Assembly: GCA_007127575.1 (NCBI GenBank)
Contig: SKZC01000298.1
Span: 1-18,739 of the forward strand
Length of the DNA: 18,739 nucleotides
Origin: Gemmatimonadota bacterium
GTDB lineage: Bacteria > Gemmatimonadota > Gemmatimonadetes > Longimicrobiales > Gaopeijiaceae
Direction: 5' to 3'
The notes under the pieces were generated by a model. The model worked only from the letters and a program-made list of their open reading frames with translations, had not been told where the DNA came from and did not search any database. Positions 7,153 to 14,077 of this stretch are shown here, piece after piece (position 1 is the first letter of the stretch; every line of letters begins with the position of its first letter). A program made the position numbers and the translations under genes.

Positions 7153-7998
7153 TCAGGGCTCGAGGGACTGGACGATTCGGTATACGGCGTTTCGGGGCGC
7201 ATGAAGTCGGCGGGCCACATCCCGGGCCACCTGGGAGGGGCGAAGCCCCCGATCCAGAGCCGAGCGAGCCAGGGCGCGGATCGCCTCCTCATCTACATCC
7301 TCGGGATCCTCCTCCGAAGACGCAGGAGACGCCCCTTCCACCACCAGGGTCACTTCTCCCCTGGGAGGGCTTTGCTCGTAATATCGAACCGCCTCCTCCA
7401 AGGTTCCGCGGAAGAACTCCTCATGAACCTTGGTCAGCTCTCTGGCCACGGCCACCCGTCGGCTCCAGGACGACCCATTTCCCAGCGCCTCCAGCAGGGC
7501 GTGCAGTCGTTCCGGAGACTCGAACAGGACCACCGTCCCTTCGGCCTCCCCCATACGGGCCAGGAACTCTCTCCGTTCCGGCCCCTTCCGCGGTGGGAAC
7601 CCCAGGAAGGTGAATCGATCCGCCGGGAGCCCGGAGGCTACAAGGGCGGCCAGGACCGCAGAGGGCCCCGGGATGGGGACGACTCGATGACCGTCCTGGA
7701 TGGCCGCGTACACCAGGCGTCTCCCGGGATCGGAGACGAGAGGCGTACCAGCATCCGTCACCAGCGCCAGCTCATCTCCGCGCCGAAGGCGCTTCAGCAC
7801 TTCCCCCTTTCGGCCCTCCTCGTTGTGCTCATGGAGGGAGACCATCGGGGGCGTCACGCCCAAGTGATCCAGAAGGACACGGCTCCGTCGCGTGTCCTCC
7901 GCCAGGACGAGATCCACACCGCCCAGGACCTGGCCGGCCCGGACGCTGAGATCCCCCAGATTGCCGATGGGGGTACTCACCAGATAGAGGGTCCCCAT
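7153..7998 (-). CDS. rsmI: 16S rRNA (cytidine(1402)-2'-O)-methyltransferase RsmI
   Basis: RsmI transfers a methyl group from S-adenosylmethionine to the ribose 2'-OH of C1402 in the 16S rRNA decoding centre. The 281-residue length is normal. Diagnostic tetrapyrrole-methylase-fold motifs are all present: LYLVSTPIGNLGD (4-16), LAEDTRRS (32-39), SLHEHNE (54-60), LVTDAGTPLVSDPG (79-92) and VPIPGPSAVLAAL (107-119), then FTFLGFPPRKG (129-139), VLFESPERL and the C-terminal GEVTLVVEG. The C-terminal 60 residues form a small helical, acid-then-basic tail ending VYRIVQSLEP, as in other RsmI proteins. The start at 7998 gives the canonical MGTLYLVSTPIGNL N-terminus, although no strong Shine-Dalgarno precedes it. 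It lies 45 bp downstream of trxA and 15 bp upstream of the DUF4159 gene, all on one strand, so it is probably cotranscribed. Confidence 0.97.
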   Translation of the reverse strand: MGTLYLVSTPIGNLGDLSVRAGQVLGGVDLVLAEDTRRSRVLLDHLGVTPPMVSLHEHNEEGRKGEVLKRLRRGDELALVTDAGTPLVSDPGRRLVYAAIQDGHRVVPIPGPSAVLAALVASGLPADRFTFLGFPPRKGPERREFLARMGEAEGTVVLFESPERLHALLEALGNGSSWSRRVAVARELTKVHEEFFRGTLEEAVRYYEQSPPRGEVTLVVEGASPASSEEDPEDVDEEAIRALARSALDRGLRPSQVARDVARRLHAPRNAVYRIVQSLEP

Positions 7999-8043
7999 AG
8001 AGACGGAGGCCGCCGCCCCGGGTCCGGAGCGGCGGAACGACGC

Positions 8044-8379
8044 CTAGAGGTGCTCTTGCACCTTCTGCTCCAGGTGGGCTTTGGGCACGGCACCCACCAC
8101 GGTGTCCACAAGCTGTCCGTCCTTGAAGAAGAGAATGCTGGGGATGGATCGGATACCGAAGCGGCTGGCGGTTTCCGGATTCTGATCCACATCCACCTTC
8201 CCGACCCGGACGCCCTGGTCCGCGTAGTCTTGAGCCAACTGATCCACGATGGGACCCACGATACGGCAGGGTCCACACCACTCGGCCCAGAAGTCCACGA
8301 TGGCCAGTCCGTCCGACTGTTCGATCTGATCCACGAAGGTCCCGTCCGTCACCTCCATGACCTGTCCGCCTTCCGCCAT
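8044..8379 (-). CDS. trxA: Thioredoxin
   Basis: This 111-residue cytoplasmic thioredoxin reduces protein disulfides using electrons from thioredoxin reductase. It has the full fold with IVDFWAEWCGPC (27-38), redox cysteines C35 and C38, a buried Asp at 29, the KVDVDQNP segment (61-68), and the cis-proline loop SIPS with P80, followed by ILFFKDGQ and the terminal helix. ATG at 8379 is chosen because AAGGAG lies 7 nt upstream; an internal ATG at codon 8 would still keep the fold but lacks such a site. It is the first gene of the minus-strand run that continues through rsmI to the helicase. The divergent upstream region to the epimerase gene is about 100 bp. Confidence 0.97.
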   Translation of the reverse strand: MAEGGQVMEVTDGTFVDQIEQSDGLAIVDFWAEWCGPCRIVGPIVDQLAQDYADQGVRVGKVDVDQNPETASRFGIRSIPSILFFKDGQLVDTVVGAVPKAHLEQKVQEHL

Positions 8380-8386
8380 GCCTCGT

Positions 8387-8392
8387 CTCCTT
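8387..8392 (-). promoter_or_regulatory. trxA ribosome binding site
   Basis: AAGGAG on the minus strand lies 7 nt before the trxA ATG. It is one of the best Shine-Dalgarno matches in the window, and it decides between the two in-frame ATG codons of trxA. Confidence 0.75.
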
Positions 8393-8417
8393 GTCTATTG
8401 CTCTTCGGATGTGGTGG

Positions 8418-8425
8418 GTAGCTAC
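8418..8425. repeat. Short palindrome in the trxA/epimerase divergent intergenic region
   Basis: The 8-bp perfect palindrome GTAGCTAC sits near the middle of the roughly 100-bp divergent spacer between trxA and the methylmalonyl-CoA epimerase gene. An operator for one or both promoters is possible, but the palindrome is short and flanking pairing is patchy, so chance is also plausible. No confident -35/-10 pair was found in this spacer. Confidence 0.25.
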
Positions 8426-8469
8426 ACCCGCACAGCCGAGCTGGGTTCGTGTTCAGGATTTTTTCACCT

Positions 8470-8473
8470 GGAG
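8470..8473 (+). promoter_or_regulatory. Ribosome binding site deciding the epimerase start
   Basis: GGAG lies 9 nt before the ATG at 8483. The alternative ATG at 8501 has only a weaker GGCGGG about 11 nt upstream. Homology starts after both, so this site is the reason for choosing 8483. Confidence 0.5.
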
Positions 8474-8482
8474 AAGCCGTCC

Positions 8483-8899
8483 ATGGCGGGATCATCAACC
8501 ATGCCCGATTCATCCACCCGACCGTTTCACCATGTGGCCGTGGCCGTGGAGTCCATCGAGTCGGCGGCTCCCCTCTTTGAACTCCTTACCGGCCGGTCCT
8601 GTTCCCCGGTGGAGGAGATTCCGGATCAAGGAGTCCGTGTCGCCTTCGTAGGAGAGGTGGAGCTCCTGGAGCCCACGGACCCGGAAGGCACCGTGGCCCG
8701 GTTCCTGCACCGGAACGGCCCCGGTCTGCACCATGTGGCCTTCGAGGTACCCGAGGTGGCGGCGGAGCTGGAGCGGCTCGCATCGGAAGGACTGGAGCTG
8801 GTGGACCGCACACCCCGCCGGGGCGCAGGGGGACACCAGGTGGCATTCCTACATCCCCGATCCACGGGTGGCGTCCTGGTAGAGCTCGTGGGCGGCTGA
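8483..8899 (+). CDS. mce: Methylmalonyl-CoA epimerase (VOC superfamily)
   Basis: The enzyme interconverts (R)- and (S)-methylmalonyl-CoA, linking propionyl-CoA carboxylation to methylmalonyl-CoA mutase. The 138-residue protein has the two paired beta-alpha-beta-beta-beta VOC modules. Visible family marks are FHHVAVAVES near the N-terminus (metal-ligand His), VAFVGEVELLEPTDPEG, NGPGLHHVAFEVPEV (second His ligand) and the closing GGVLVELVGG with the Glu ligand. The open frame extends upstream to 8357, but that extension has no homology-like content and overlaps the trxA start region. ATG 8483 has a good Shine-Dalgarno; ATG 8501 (132 residues) is the alternative. It is divergent from trxA and convergent with the lipoprotein gene, ending only 7 bp from it. 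Neither the mutase nor propionyl-CoA carboxylase lies in this window. A general glyoxalase-family enzyme is the less likely alternative. Confidence 0.88.
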   Translation: MAGSSTMPDSSTRPFHHVAVAVESIESAAPLFELLTGRSCSPVEEIPDQGVRVAFVGEVELLEPTDPEGTVARFLHRNGPGLHHVAFEVPEVAAELERLASEGLELVDRTPRRGAGGHQVAFLHPRSTGGVLVELVGG

Positions 8900-8906
8900 G
8901 TCCGGC

Positions 8907-9422
8907 TCAACGACCCGTGGTGATGCGCTCCAGACCGATCTCCTCCACAAGCCATCGACCCTGCGAGGACTCCACCACCAGGAACGGGACGTCGGGGTAG
9001 CGCCGCTCGCCCTGGACCAGCGTCACCCCGATGCGGATGGTGGGGTGTCGCCGGCCCGGCACCCTGCTCTCCGAGAGGATCTCGAAGTCATCGTGCCGGA
9101 GGATCATGGCGATGGCGTTCATCCGGAGCTCGATCTGCTCCCGCCGCATGCATCGAGCGGAGAGCCCGATCCATGATCCGAGGCGCCGGAACCCGCAACT
9201 GACGGGGTTTCCCTGCTCCTCTTGCATGGGGCCGGAGCGGGTCCCGAAGATCCGGGCCATGGCCTCCAGATCCTGGCCGTTTGCCGCGTGGAGAAACCGC
9301 TCCACGGAAAGCATGGGGGCCGTGGCGGCCATCTGTCCGGACTGGACTCCGGACGAACCGGCGCAACCGGAGAGGACGAGCCCCAGAACAGCGGCTGCGA
9401 GCAGGGCCCGAATTCCTATCAT
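8907..9422 (-). CDS. Small lipoprotein, possible NTF2-like fold
   Basis: The 171-residue product starts with a lipoprotein signal peptide: Arg5, hydrophobic stretch 6-17 and lipobox LSGC with Cys20 as the lipidation site. The mature part contains MLSVERFLHAANGQDLEAMARIFG (37-60), which resembles the first helices of NTF2/SnoaL-like domains, and ends with strands such as RIGVTLVQGERR and PFLVVESSQGRWLVEEIGLE. No function is recognised. It lies 116 bp downstream of clpB on the same strand with hairpins in between, so it may have its own transcript. It converges with the epimerase gene with 7 bp between stops. Two internal Cys residues in the mature domain (SCGF, RCMR) could form a disulfide, which is inference. 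Confidence 0.75.
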   Translation of the reverse strand: MIGIRALLAAAVLGLVLSGCAGSSGVQSGQMAATAPMLSVERFLHAANGQDLEAMARIFGTRSGPMQEEQGNPVSCGFRRLGSWIGLSARCMRREQIELRMNAIAMILRHDDFEILSESRVPGRRHPTIRIGVTLVQGERRYPDVPFLVVESSQGRWLVEEIGLERITTGR

Positions 9423-9465
9423 TGGGCGGGGATCTCCCGGTGCTGGATCGGTGACGCTTCGTCCA

Positions 9466-9491
9466 CAACCGGAGAGCGACGGCTCCGGTTG
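9466..9491 (-). terminator. Terminator-like hairpin downstream of clpB
   Basis: A perfect 9-bp inverted repeat, CAACCGGAG / CTCCGGTTG, is separated by 8 nt. It lies about 50 nt past the clpB stop and before the lipoprotein gene. No T-tract follows on the minus strand, so it may be an attenuating or RNA-protective stem or a non-canonical terminator rather than a standard intrinsic one. Confidence 0.5.
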
Positions 9492-9513
9492 GAGCGAGGG
9501 TACGTGGGCGACC

Positions 9514-9536
9514 CGGCGGAGTCAAGGAAACCGCCG
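9514..9536 (-). terminator. Short GC hairpin immediately after clpB stop
   Basis: CGGCGG and CCGCCG form a 6-bp stem with an 11-nt loop, beginning a few bases beyond the clpB stop. It is the first of two stems in the clpB-lipoprotein spacer. There is no T-tract, so termination is only suggested. Confidence 0.35.
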
Positions 9537-9538
9537 AC

Positions 9539-12181
9539 TCATCCCACGGGCTCGTGTTCCGGTTCCTCCGTCGCCTCCGCCTCCACCGGCTCGATGAACT
9601 CGAACCCCAGACCCTCCCCATCCGGCTCCGCCACGACCCGAACCCGAGTCCCCTCCGGAACCTCGCGATCCAGAAGCGCCAGGGCCAATGGGTTCTGAAC
9701 CAGTCGCTGGATCGCCCGCTTCAGGGGACGCGCCCCGAAGACCGGGTCGTAGCCCGCCTCGGCGATTCGCGCCCTGGCCTCCGGCGTCACCTCCAGCTCC
9801 ACTCCCAGCTCCCGGGCCAGCTCGTCCACCCGGTCCACCTGGAGACCCACGATCTTCGCCAGCTCCTCCCGACCCAGGGGACGGAAGAGGATGATGTCGT
9901 CGATCCGGTTCAGAAACTCGGGGCGGAAGTGGCCATGCAGCTCTTTCCGGACACGCTCGGCGAGCTCATCCCACTCCGTCCGACCCGTCTCCTCCAGAAT
10001 GAGCTGGCTGCCCACGTTGGAGGTCATGATGATGACGGAGTTACGGAAGTCCACGGTCCGGCCCTGGGCGTCCGTGAGACGTCCGTCATCCAGGATCTGG
10101 AGCAGGGCGTTGAAGACCTCGGGGTGGGCCTTTTCGATCTCGTCGAAGAGAACCACGGCGTGGGGCCTCCTCCGAACCGCTTCGGTGAGCTGGCCCCCCT
10201 CCTCGTATCCCACGTAGCCGGGAGGCGCCCCGATGAGTCGGGCCACGGCGTGCTTTTCCATGTATTCGGACATGTCCAATCGGACCATTGCCCGCTCGTC
10301 GTCGAAGAGGAACTGGGAGAGGGCCCGGGCCGTCTCCGTCTTCCCCACCCCGGTGGGCCCGAGAAAGATGAATGAGCCCACGGGCCGGTTGGGATCCTGT
10401 AGGCCCGCCCGGGCACGGCGGACGGCGTTGGACACGCTCTCCACGGCCTCGCGCTGACCTACCACGCGCTCCTCGAGAAGTGACTCGAGATTGGTCAGCC
10501 TTTCCCGCTCCGAGGCCAGGAGGCGAGAGACGGGAATCCCCGTCCACTCGGCGACCACGGCGGCCACGTCGTCGGCGTCCACCTCCTCCCGGAGGAACTT
10601 TCCGTCCTCCTGCAACTCGGCCAACTCCGCCTCGGCCTCTACCGCCTCCTGTTCCCTCCGGGGAATCTCCCCGTACTGGAGCTCCGCGGCCCGCTGCAGA
10701 TCGCCGGTGCGGGTTGCCCGATCCGCCTCACTTCTGAGCTCGTCGATGCGCTCCTTCAACTGCTGAATGCGGACGATGGCGTCCTTTTCCGCCTGCCACT
10801 CCGCCTTCATGCCGGAGCTCCGCTCCTTCAAGTCGGCCAGCTCCTCCTCGATGGCCTCCCGCCGATCCAGGGCCGAGCGGTCCTCCTCCCCGGACAACGC
10901 CTGCTTCTCGATTTCGAGTTGGGTGATCCGCCGCTCTACCTCATCGATCTCCTGAGGCAAAGAGTCGATCTCGATCCGGAGGCGACTGGCGGCCTCGTCC
11001 ATGAGATCGATGGCCTTGTCCGGGAGGAACCGCCCCCCGATGTAGCGGTCCGAGAGGCGAGCCGCGGCCACCAGCGCGTCATCTCGGATCCGGACCCCGT
11101 GATGGACCTCGTAGCGCTCCTTGAGGCCCCGGAGGATGGCCACGGCGTCGTCCACCGAGCGAGGCGCCACGAAGACGGGCTGGAAGCGGCGCTCCAAGGC
11201 CGCGTCCTTTTCGATGTGTTTGCGGTATTCGTCCAGCGTGGTGGCCCCAACCATCCGGAGCTCACCCCGGGCGAGCATGGGTTTGAGCATGTTCCCTGCA
11301 TCCACCGCCCCTTCGGCGGCTCCAGCCCCCACAATCGTGTGGAGCTCGTCGATGAAGACGACGTAGAGCCCTTCGGAATCGGCCAGCTCCTTGAGGACCG
11401 CCTTCATCCGCTCCTCGAACTCCCCCCGGTACTTGGCCCCCGCCAGCATGGCGGAAATGTCCAAGGCGACGAGCCTCTTTTCCTGGAGGGAGCTGGGGAC
11501 GTCCCCGGCCACGATCCGCTGAGCCAATCCCTCCACGATGGCGGTCTTCCCCACCCCCGGCTCCCCGATGAGCACCGGGTTGTTCTTGGTGCGACGGCCC
11601 AGGACCTTGATGACCCTCCGGATCTCCTCATCCCGGCCGATGACGGGATCCAACTTCCCGGACCGCGCCAGCTCTGTGAGATCCCGGGAGTACTTCTCCA
11701 GAGCCTGGTACTTGTCCTCGGGATTCTGGTCCGTGACCCTGTGGCTGCCTCGGGTTTGTTCCAGGGCCTGGGACACCACCTCCCGGGTGGCCCCGGCATC
11801 CTTCAGAGCCCGAGCGGCATCGTCCTTCCCGGCAAGGAGGCCCAGAAGGAGGTGTTCGGTGGAGATGTACTCGTCGCCTAGCCCCCGGGCTTCCTCCTCC
11901 GCCTTTTCGAGAGCGCTGCGAAGATCCCGGGCGAGGGTGGGATCGCCTCCGCCCTCCACCCGGCCATACCGCCCCAGCGCCCGGGTCACTTCGTCCCGAA
12001 GCCCCGGGATGGACACGCCGGCCCGCTTGAGGACGGGTGTGACGATTCCCTCCTCCTGTTCCAGAAGTGCGGAGAGGAGATGCACTCCAGCCACCTCCGG
12101 ATGTCCCGCCTCCCGGGCGCCCCGGGCTGCGGTCTGGAGGGCCTCCCCGGCCTTCACCGTCAATCGATCCAAACTGGCCAT
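9539..12181 (-). CDS. clpB: ATP-dependent disaggregase ClpB
   Basis: ClpB is a hexameric AAA+ unfoldase that, with DnaK, rescues aggregated proteins in the cytoplasm. The 880-residue protein has every expected part: the N-terminal double-Clp domain (1-145), NBD1 with Walker A GEPGVGKT (206-213), Walker B VVFIDE (274-279), pore loop KYRG with Tyr251 and Arg finger pair 331-332; the ClpB-specific coiled-coil middle domain (about 405-525) that distinguishes it from ClpA/ClpC; and NBD2 with Walker A GPTGVGKT (608-615), pore loop GYVGYEEGG (655-663), Walker B VVLFDE (676-681) and HFRPEFLNRIDD (751-762). An IGL/IGF-type ClpP-binding loop is not evident. The C-terminus has a 20-residue acidic tail beyond the usual end. 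The ATG at 12181 gives the normal N-terminus; GAGG lies about 11 nt upstream. The 152-bp leader holds dyad symmetries listed separately. Confidence 0.98.
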   Translation of the reverse strand: MASLDRLTVKAGEALQTAARGAREAGHPEVAGVHLLSALLEQEEGIVTPVLKRAGVSIPGLRDEVTRALGRYGRVEGGGDPTLARDLRSALEKAEEEARGLGDEYISTEHLLLGLLAGKDDAARALKDAGATREVVSQALEQTRGSHRVTDQNPEDKYQALEKYSRDLTELARSGKLDPVIGRDEEIRRVIKVLGRRTKNNPVLIGEPGVGKTAIVEGLAQRIVAGDVPSSLQEKRLVALDISAMLAGAKYRGEFEERMKAVLKELADSEGLYVVFIDELHTIVGAGAAEGAVDAGNMLKPMLARGELRMVGATTLDEYRKHIEKDAALERRFQPVFVAPRSVDDAVAILRGLKERYEVHHGVRIRDDALVAAARLSDRYIGGRFLPDKAIDLMDEAASRLRIEIDSLPQEIDEVERRITQLEIEKQALSGEEDRSALDRREAIEEELADLKERSSGMKAEWQAEKDAIVRIQQLKERIDELRSEADRATRTGDLQRAAELQYGEIPRREQEAVEAEAELAELQEDGKFLREEVDADDVAAVVAEWTGIPVSRLLASERERLTNLESLLEERVVGQREAVESVSNAVRRARAGLQDPNRPVGSFIFLGPTGVGKTETARALSQFLFDDERAMVRLDMSEYMEKHAVARLIGAPPGYVGYEEGGQLTEAVRRRPHAVVLFDEIEKAHPEVFNALLQILDDGRLTDAQGRTVDFRNSVIIMTSNVGSQLILEETGRTEWDELAERVRKELHGHFRPEFLNRIDDIILFRPLGREELAKIVGLQVDRVDELARELGVELEVTPEARARIAEAGYDPVFGARPLKRAIQRLVQNPLALALLDREVPEGTRVRVVAEPDGEGLGFEFIEPVEAEATEEPEHEPVG

Positions 12182-12204
12182 GTCGTCCGTTCCCTCGTAT
12201 CGGT

Positions 12205-12287
12205 CCTACGTGGATGATCCCGTTAGCCCTGCCCCCTGCGGAAACCGGCGTCTGCCGATTCGGCAGTGGTCGTGGCTCGCACGTAGG
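12205..12287. repeat. Spaced inverted repeat in clpB leader
   Basis: CCTACGTG at 12205-12212 and its reverse complement CACGTAGG at 12280-12287 flank 67 nt that include a separate 15-bp palindrome. The arms would bring together both ends of the clpB untranslated leader in RNA, or form two half-sites on DNA. No standard CIRCE element (TTAGCACTC repeats) is present in the leader. Confidence 0.4.
12252..12266. promoter_or_regulatory. 15-bp palindrome upstream of clpB (candidate operator)
   Basis: CTGCCGA-T-TCGGCAG is a perfect 7-bp inverted repeat with a single central base, lying 71 bp before the clpB ATG and 68 bp after the M48 gene stop. A 1-nt centre cannot be an RNA hairpin loop without opening the stem, so a dimeric repressor operator is the more natural reading. 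The regulator is unknown. Confidence 0.4.
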
Positions 12288-12333
12288 AGTACAACTCAAG
12301 AATCGGACCAGGAAGGGATGTGACGCGCTCTTC

Positions 12334-13812
12334 TCAGACCGGGGGTGCACCCACCACCCGCTTGAGTAGGGTCCCTTCGGGGATCGAGTCGCCGGCCTGA
12401 AGGTGGTTGATCTGAAGGACGGTGTCGTCCGATACGCTGGAGGGAAACTCCTGGAGGAACTCGCCCGCCGTCATGGCACGCGGAGTTTCCACCAGAGTCA
12501 GGGTCCGGGTCTCCGTCCCCAGCACCTCTTCGTCCGTCTCCTCCTGGAAGGAACGGAGGGCGGCTCCTATGGCTTGAGAACGAGCTGGCCACGCACGCTC
12601 CACCGCGTAGCCCAGAATCCGGAAGGTCAGACCTCCGTGTCTCACGAAGAGGACCTGGCCCCGGAGCACGCCTTCGTCGGTGCGGGCCCGGAAGTCCGCT
12701 CCGGCGGCGGGAAGCCCGTGAAGCCCATCGTCGACCCGCTGAAGGGTCTCCATCCCCGATTGGCTCAGAAAGGAGGCCCGGGCCCGGCTCGGATCCTCCT
12801 CCTCCACCAATGTGAGGAGCAGGGCGGCGTCCCGCTCGGGACTCATCCCCTGGACCTGGGTCCGGCCGTTGGCCGTTCCCCACCCCGAGGGGAAGGTGAT
12901 CCGAAACGCCATGTCCGGGTGGTGGAAGACCCCGTTCCTGAAGAATCCCTCCCTGGGGTCGTTTCCGAAGGTCATCCCTTCCAGCAGACGAAGATAGGAT
13001 TCCCTCCCCACCCTCACTTCCGTGAGGTCTATCTCCGCCGCCTCCACCTGCTGCAGCACCTCGTTCCGGCGATCCAGAGGATCGGGGTGGGTGGAGAGGA
13101 ACCCCGGGATCCGATCCCCATCCTGTGCCCCGGAGGCTCGAGCCAACATCCGGAAGACCTGGGCCAGCTCCCGGGGGTCATACCCTACTGAGTTCATATA
13201 CCGGATTCCCAGCTCATCCGCCTGGCGCTCGTCGCTCCTGGAGTTGCTGAGAAAGAGGAGCTGAACTCCGGCCCCCACCATCCCTTCGAACGGTCGAAGC
13301 TCCGGGGCCAGGATCGTGGCGGCGCCAAGACCCACTTGAGCCAACTGAGCCCGACTCACCCGGACCACCCCGTGCCGAGCGGTGACGTGGCCGATCTCGT
13401 GACCCAGGATCCCGGCCACCTCGGCCTCCGACGTCAGGTGGGCCAAGATGCCCCGGGTCAGGTAGATGTATCCCCCAGGGAGCGCAAAGGCGTTGACGGT
13501 GGGATCATCCAGCACTCGGAAGGTCCACGGAAGGTTCGGTCGTTCCGAACCCTGGGCCATCCGACGACCCACTTCTTCCACGAACTCCTCCAGCTCCGGG
13601 CTCTCGTACACGCCCAGGCTCTGGACGATGTCCCGATCCGCATCCCGGCCCAGCTGGATCTCCTGACTCTCACTGAAGAAGACGAATTGCCGCTGCCCGG
13701 TAACGGGGTTCACGGCACACCCCGAAAGAGACACGGCCAGGAGAACGGCGGCGATAAGGGGAGTCCAGCCCAAGGAAGATCGGGCCGGGCCGAGAGTAGG
13801 GGCAGGGTTCAC
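12334..13812 (-). CDS. M48 family metallopeptidase lipoprotein (BepA/LoiP-like) with LysM-like C-terminus
   Basis: The protein is 492 residues with a lipoprotein signal (hydrophobic 18-30, lipobox LSGC, Cys32) followed by AVNPVTGQRQFVFFSESQEIQLG, typical of periplasmic M48 peptidases. Zinc site: HEIGH (138-142) with catalytic Glu139, and third ligand Glu195 in SDERQADELG. Also present are NAFALPGGYIYLTRGIL (107-123) and the STHPDPLDR loop (240-248). These enzymes degrade or assist misassembled outer-membrane proteins. A second region (about 285-430) resembles a PsbP/DUF-type beta domain fed by FPSGW. The last 55 residues (TLTLVETPRAMTAGEF...GDSIPEGTLLKRVVG) look LysM-like, suggesting peptidoglycan contact. 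The start is GTG at 13812 with GGAGG 10 nt upstream. It precedes clpB on the same strand by 152 bp. Confidence 0.93.
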   Translation of the reverse strand: MNPAPTLGPARSSLGWTPLIAAVLLAVSLSGCAVNPVTGQRQFVFFSESQEIQLGRDADRDIVQSLGVYESPELEEFVEEVGRRMAQGSERPNLPWTFRVLDDPTVNAFALPGGYIYLTRGILAHLTSEAEVAGILGHEIGHVTARHGVVRVSRAQLAQVGLGAATILAPELRPFEGMVGAGVQLLFLSNSRSDERQADELGIRYMNSVGYDPRELAQVFRMLARASGAQDGDRIPGFLSTHPDPLDRRNEVLQQVEAAEIDLTEVRVGRESYLRLLEGMTFGNDPREGFFRNGVFHHPDMAFRITFPSGWGTANGRTQVQGMSPERDAALLLTLVEEEDPSRARASFLSQSGMETLQRVDDGLHGLPAAGADFRARTDEGVLRGQVLFVRHGGLTFRILGYAVERAWPARSQAIGAALRSFQEETDEEVLGTETRTLTLVETPRAMTAGEFLQEFPSSVSDDTVLQINHLQAGDSIPEGTLLKRVVGAPPV

Positions 13813-14077
13813 GGGGTGCGGACCTCCGGTGGTGTTCCCCCTGGGAGAAACGGGTCTTTCGAGGCCCTCGGCGGGGGGAGATGGGGGCTCGGTCGCTGGA
13901 CGAGATGTCTACCCCGCGGCCAAGAAGTCCGTTTCCCACCCGAACCGAGAAGGCCACGGTGGCGCCCTGCACTTCTTCAACGGCCTTCGAGTCGTCCATG
14001 GCGTTTTCCTTTGCCCTTCGACCCCGACCCTCCTATTGGTGGTAGATCCTTGCCCTTCCACGCCACGGGAGCCTGCC
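13813..14077. other. Divergent intergenic region between M48 and S9 peptidase genes
   Basis: This 265-bp region holds the divergent upstream sequences of two extracytoplasmic peptidase genes. The frame of the S9 gene happens to be open back to an ATG at 13829, but the translated extension lacks signal-peptide or peptidase character, so it is treated as noncoding. A near-repeat TTGCCCTTC occurs at 14011-14019 and 14050-14058, 39 bp apart. No tRNA or other RNA gene was recognised. Confidence 0.6.
14011..14039 (+). promoter_or_regulatory. Weak candidate promoter for the S9 peptidase gene
   Basis: TTGCCC at 14011-14016 and TATTGG at 14034-14039 are separated by 17 bp and end about 39 bp before the S9 ATG. 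Each box matches the sigma-70 consensus only partly, so this is a tentative placement. Confidence 0.22.

Noticed and set aside
8357..8482. N-terminal extension of the epimerase to the ATG at 8357
   Set aside because: It overlaps the trxA coding start, has no Shine-Dalgarno or homology-like content, and the VOC fold begins after 8501.
12279..12300. HspR/HAIR operator upstream of clpB
   Set aside because: Only one half (CTTGAGT on the minus strand) is present; the ACTCAAG partner after 7 nt is missing.
13829..14077. N-terminal extension of the S9 peptidase to the ATG at 13829
   Set aside because: It would bury the obvious signal peptide starting at 14078 inside the protein, and the extension has no recognisable domain.
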